Positions 6,258-7,526 of a stretch of 7,526 nucleotides of DNA are shown here, one piece after another. The notes under the pieces are model-generated. The model ran no database searches, was not told where the DNA came from, and worked only from the letters and a program-made list of their open reading frames with translations. The stretch's first letter is position 1. Each line of letters opens with the position of its first letter. The translations under genes and the position numbers were made by a program. The stretch lies in contig QMLL01000072.1 in NCBI GenBank assembly GCA_003646715.1, positions 1 to 7,526 of the forward strand, given 5' to 3'. The stretch comes from Deltaproteobacteria bacterium (GTDB taxonomy: Bacteria > Desulfobacterota > Syntrophobacteria > B119-G9).

Positions 6258-7526
6258 ATGTATTCCCAATTTATTTACTTCCTGGTTGTATTAACCCTGT
6301 ATTCTCTTGAGCGTCCAGAAAAGAGTCCCCCGTATCCGGGGCTTGTGACTGCTTTTCTGAGCGTCATGCTTTTTCTCAGTTTTGTGGCTATAGTTGCTTA
6401 TTCTTTTTCCGTGTTAAAAAGGAGGATTCTCAGGGGTAAAGTATCTGTCAGGGCATACCAGGGTTTGGAATTCCGGTTGACCACGCTCGCCCTGGGTTTT
6501 ATTGCCATCCAGGTTTATGTTTTGGGGATCAAGTATTACATTGACCAGATACCACTGGTTGAAGATTTTATAACTCTTTCGGGAACGATAGCACTACTTC
6601 TACTTGGGATACACCAGATTGTTATCTGGTCGTTTGGCTACAGATATCATCAATTTCCCGGAGATACAATTTTAAACCGCGCGGCGTTTATAAAGGCTAA
6701 TATAAATTTTAACCTTGGTATTCTTGCTCCCTGGTTCATTATCTCGTTTCTTGTCGATATTTTTCAACTGGTCCTAAAAACGGTCCATGTCCCTTTCCTG
6801 ACCACGGACATCGGGCATCTTGTGTTGATCCTGGGTCTGTTAGTTCTTTTTGCCTGCTTTGGGCCGGCGTTGATAGTGCGCTTTTGGAACTGTCGCCCTT
6901 TACCACGAGGGTACCACAGGGAAAATATTGTTCAATTCTGTCATGAACAGAATTTTCAATTTAGAGAAATTTGTCTCTGGCCTCTTTTTTTCGGAAAGGT
7001 GCTTACTGCGGGCGTAATTGGTTTTTTACCGAGGTGGCGATACCTGTTGATCACCGAGTCTCTTCTCAATGTTCTGTCACCGGAAGAAATTCGGGGCGTT
7101 GTTGCTCATGAAATGGGACATGTAAGGCGTTTTCACCTGCCACTGTATCTTTTCTTGCTAATAGCCTATGCTGTTCTCATGTACCTGTTGTGGGATGTCG
7201 TTTTTTTAATTCTTTTGCAGCTAAAACCTCTTGCAGAACTGGTAATGGCGGCATCCAAAAACCCTGATGTTGTTGCTTTCATATACTCGATGCCTCTTAT
7301 TATTCTTTTGATATTCTATTTTCGTTATGTTTTTGGTTACTTTATGAGAAACTGTGAGCGTCAGGCTGATCTTTATGCCTTGAAGGCTCTTGGTAGGGCC
7401 GAGCCACTTGTAAGTGCGCTCGAAAAGATTGGGATTCTATCAGGAAATACCCGGGATGTTCCCAGCTGGCATCATTTTAGTATCAGAGAGCGTGTGGAAT
7501 TCCTGGTTAAATGTGAAGCTGATCCG
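6258..7526 (+). CDS. M48-type (Ste24/HtpX-like) integral membrane zinc metallopeptidase, 3'-truncated by window edge
   Basis: ATG at 6258 opens a frame that runs to the last base with no stop: 423 codons, C-terminus missing. The zinc motif HEMGH is at 284-288, preceded by LSPEEIRGVVA as in M48 peptidases. The likely third ligand is Glu367 in CERQADLYALKALG, with Asp371 in the family's E-x-x-A-D position. Hydrophobic segments lie at about 1-17, 28-50, 74-95, 104-126, 151-172, 187-208, 296-322 and 338-363. Six precede the active site and two separate HEMGH from Glu367, an arrangement like Ste24 CAAX proteases and more elaborate than four-helix HtpX. The active site should face the cytoplasm or membrane interior, cleaving membrane or misfolded proteins (family inference); the substrate is unknown. 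The gene lies 15 bases after the DapA-like gene, so co-transcription is likely. It is U-rich at second codon positions, as expected for membrane proteins. Confidence 0.9.
   Translation, partial: MYSQFIYFLVVLTLYSLERPEKSPPYPGLVTAFLSVMLFLSFVAIVAYSFSVLKRRILRGKVSVRAYQGLEFRLTTLALGFIAIQVYVLGIKYYIDQIPLVEDFITLSGTIALLLLGIHQIVIWSFGYRYHQFPGDTILNRAAFIKANINFNLGILAPWFIISFLVDIFQLVLKTVHVPFLTTDIGHLVLILGLLVLFACFGPALIVRFWNCRPLPRGYHRENIVQFCHEQNFQFREICLWPLFFGKVLTAGVIGFLPRWRYLLITESLLNVLSPEEIRGVVAHEMGHVRRFHLPLYLFLLIAYAVLMYLLWDVVFLILLQLKPLAELVMAASKNPDVVAFIYSMPLIILLIFYFRYVFGYFMRNCERQADLYALKALGRAEPLVSALEKIGILSGNTRDVPSWHHFSIRERVEFLVKCEADP

Noticed and set aside
6541..6574. TTGACC and TATAAC resembling a sigma-70 promoter
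   Set aside because: The spacer is 22 bases, well beyond the usual 16-18, and the elements lie inside a coding membrane segment of the peptidase.

Overview
The window holds five genes, all on the + strand and packed tightly enough to read as part of one operon: carB (5' end cut off), purF, kdsD/kpsF, a divergent DapA-fold protein, and an M48-type membrane zinc peptidase (3' end cut off). I found no tRNA, rRNA, CRISPR array, transposon or convincing terminator or promoter. No non-coding gap exceeds about 25 bases.

Organism: the Kdo-pathway isomerase KdsD implies a Gram-negative, LPS-making bacterium. PurF is the Bacillus-type enzyme, with an 11-residue propeptide and four Fe-S cysteines, rather than the E. 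coli type. CarB is one fused two-half chain. Together with roughly balanced GC, this fits a Desulfobacterota/deltaproteobacterial-type lineage. That placement is inference with modest confidence.

Layout: 1-2844 is carB, lacking about 149 N-terminal residues. After a 22-base gap with a strong Shine-Dalgarno comes purF (2867-4267). It ends in an ATGA overlap with kdsD (4264-5298), which ends in a second ATGA overlap with the DapA-like gene (5295-6242). Fifteen bases later a membrane peptidase gene opens (6258) and runs in frame to the last base.

How they fit together: CarB and PurF are the glutamine-nitrogen entry points of pyrimidine/arginine and purine synthesis. KdsD makes arabinose 5-phosphate for Kdo, a core LPS sugar whose activation uses CTP, a pyrimidine product. 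The last two genes have no assigned pathway here. The DapA-like protein has the family's fold signature but appears to lack the Schiff-base lysine and catalytic tyrosine. The peptidase is an integral membrane protein of the Ste24/HtpX type. Their position behind kdsD suggests an envelope-related job, but only as inference. The most worthwhile targets in this mostly ordinary region are the apparently inactive DapA-like protein, its coupling to kdsD, and two overlapping, mutually exclusive hairpins just before the peptidase gene.
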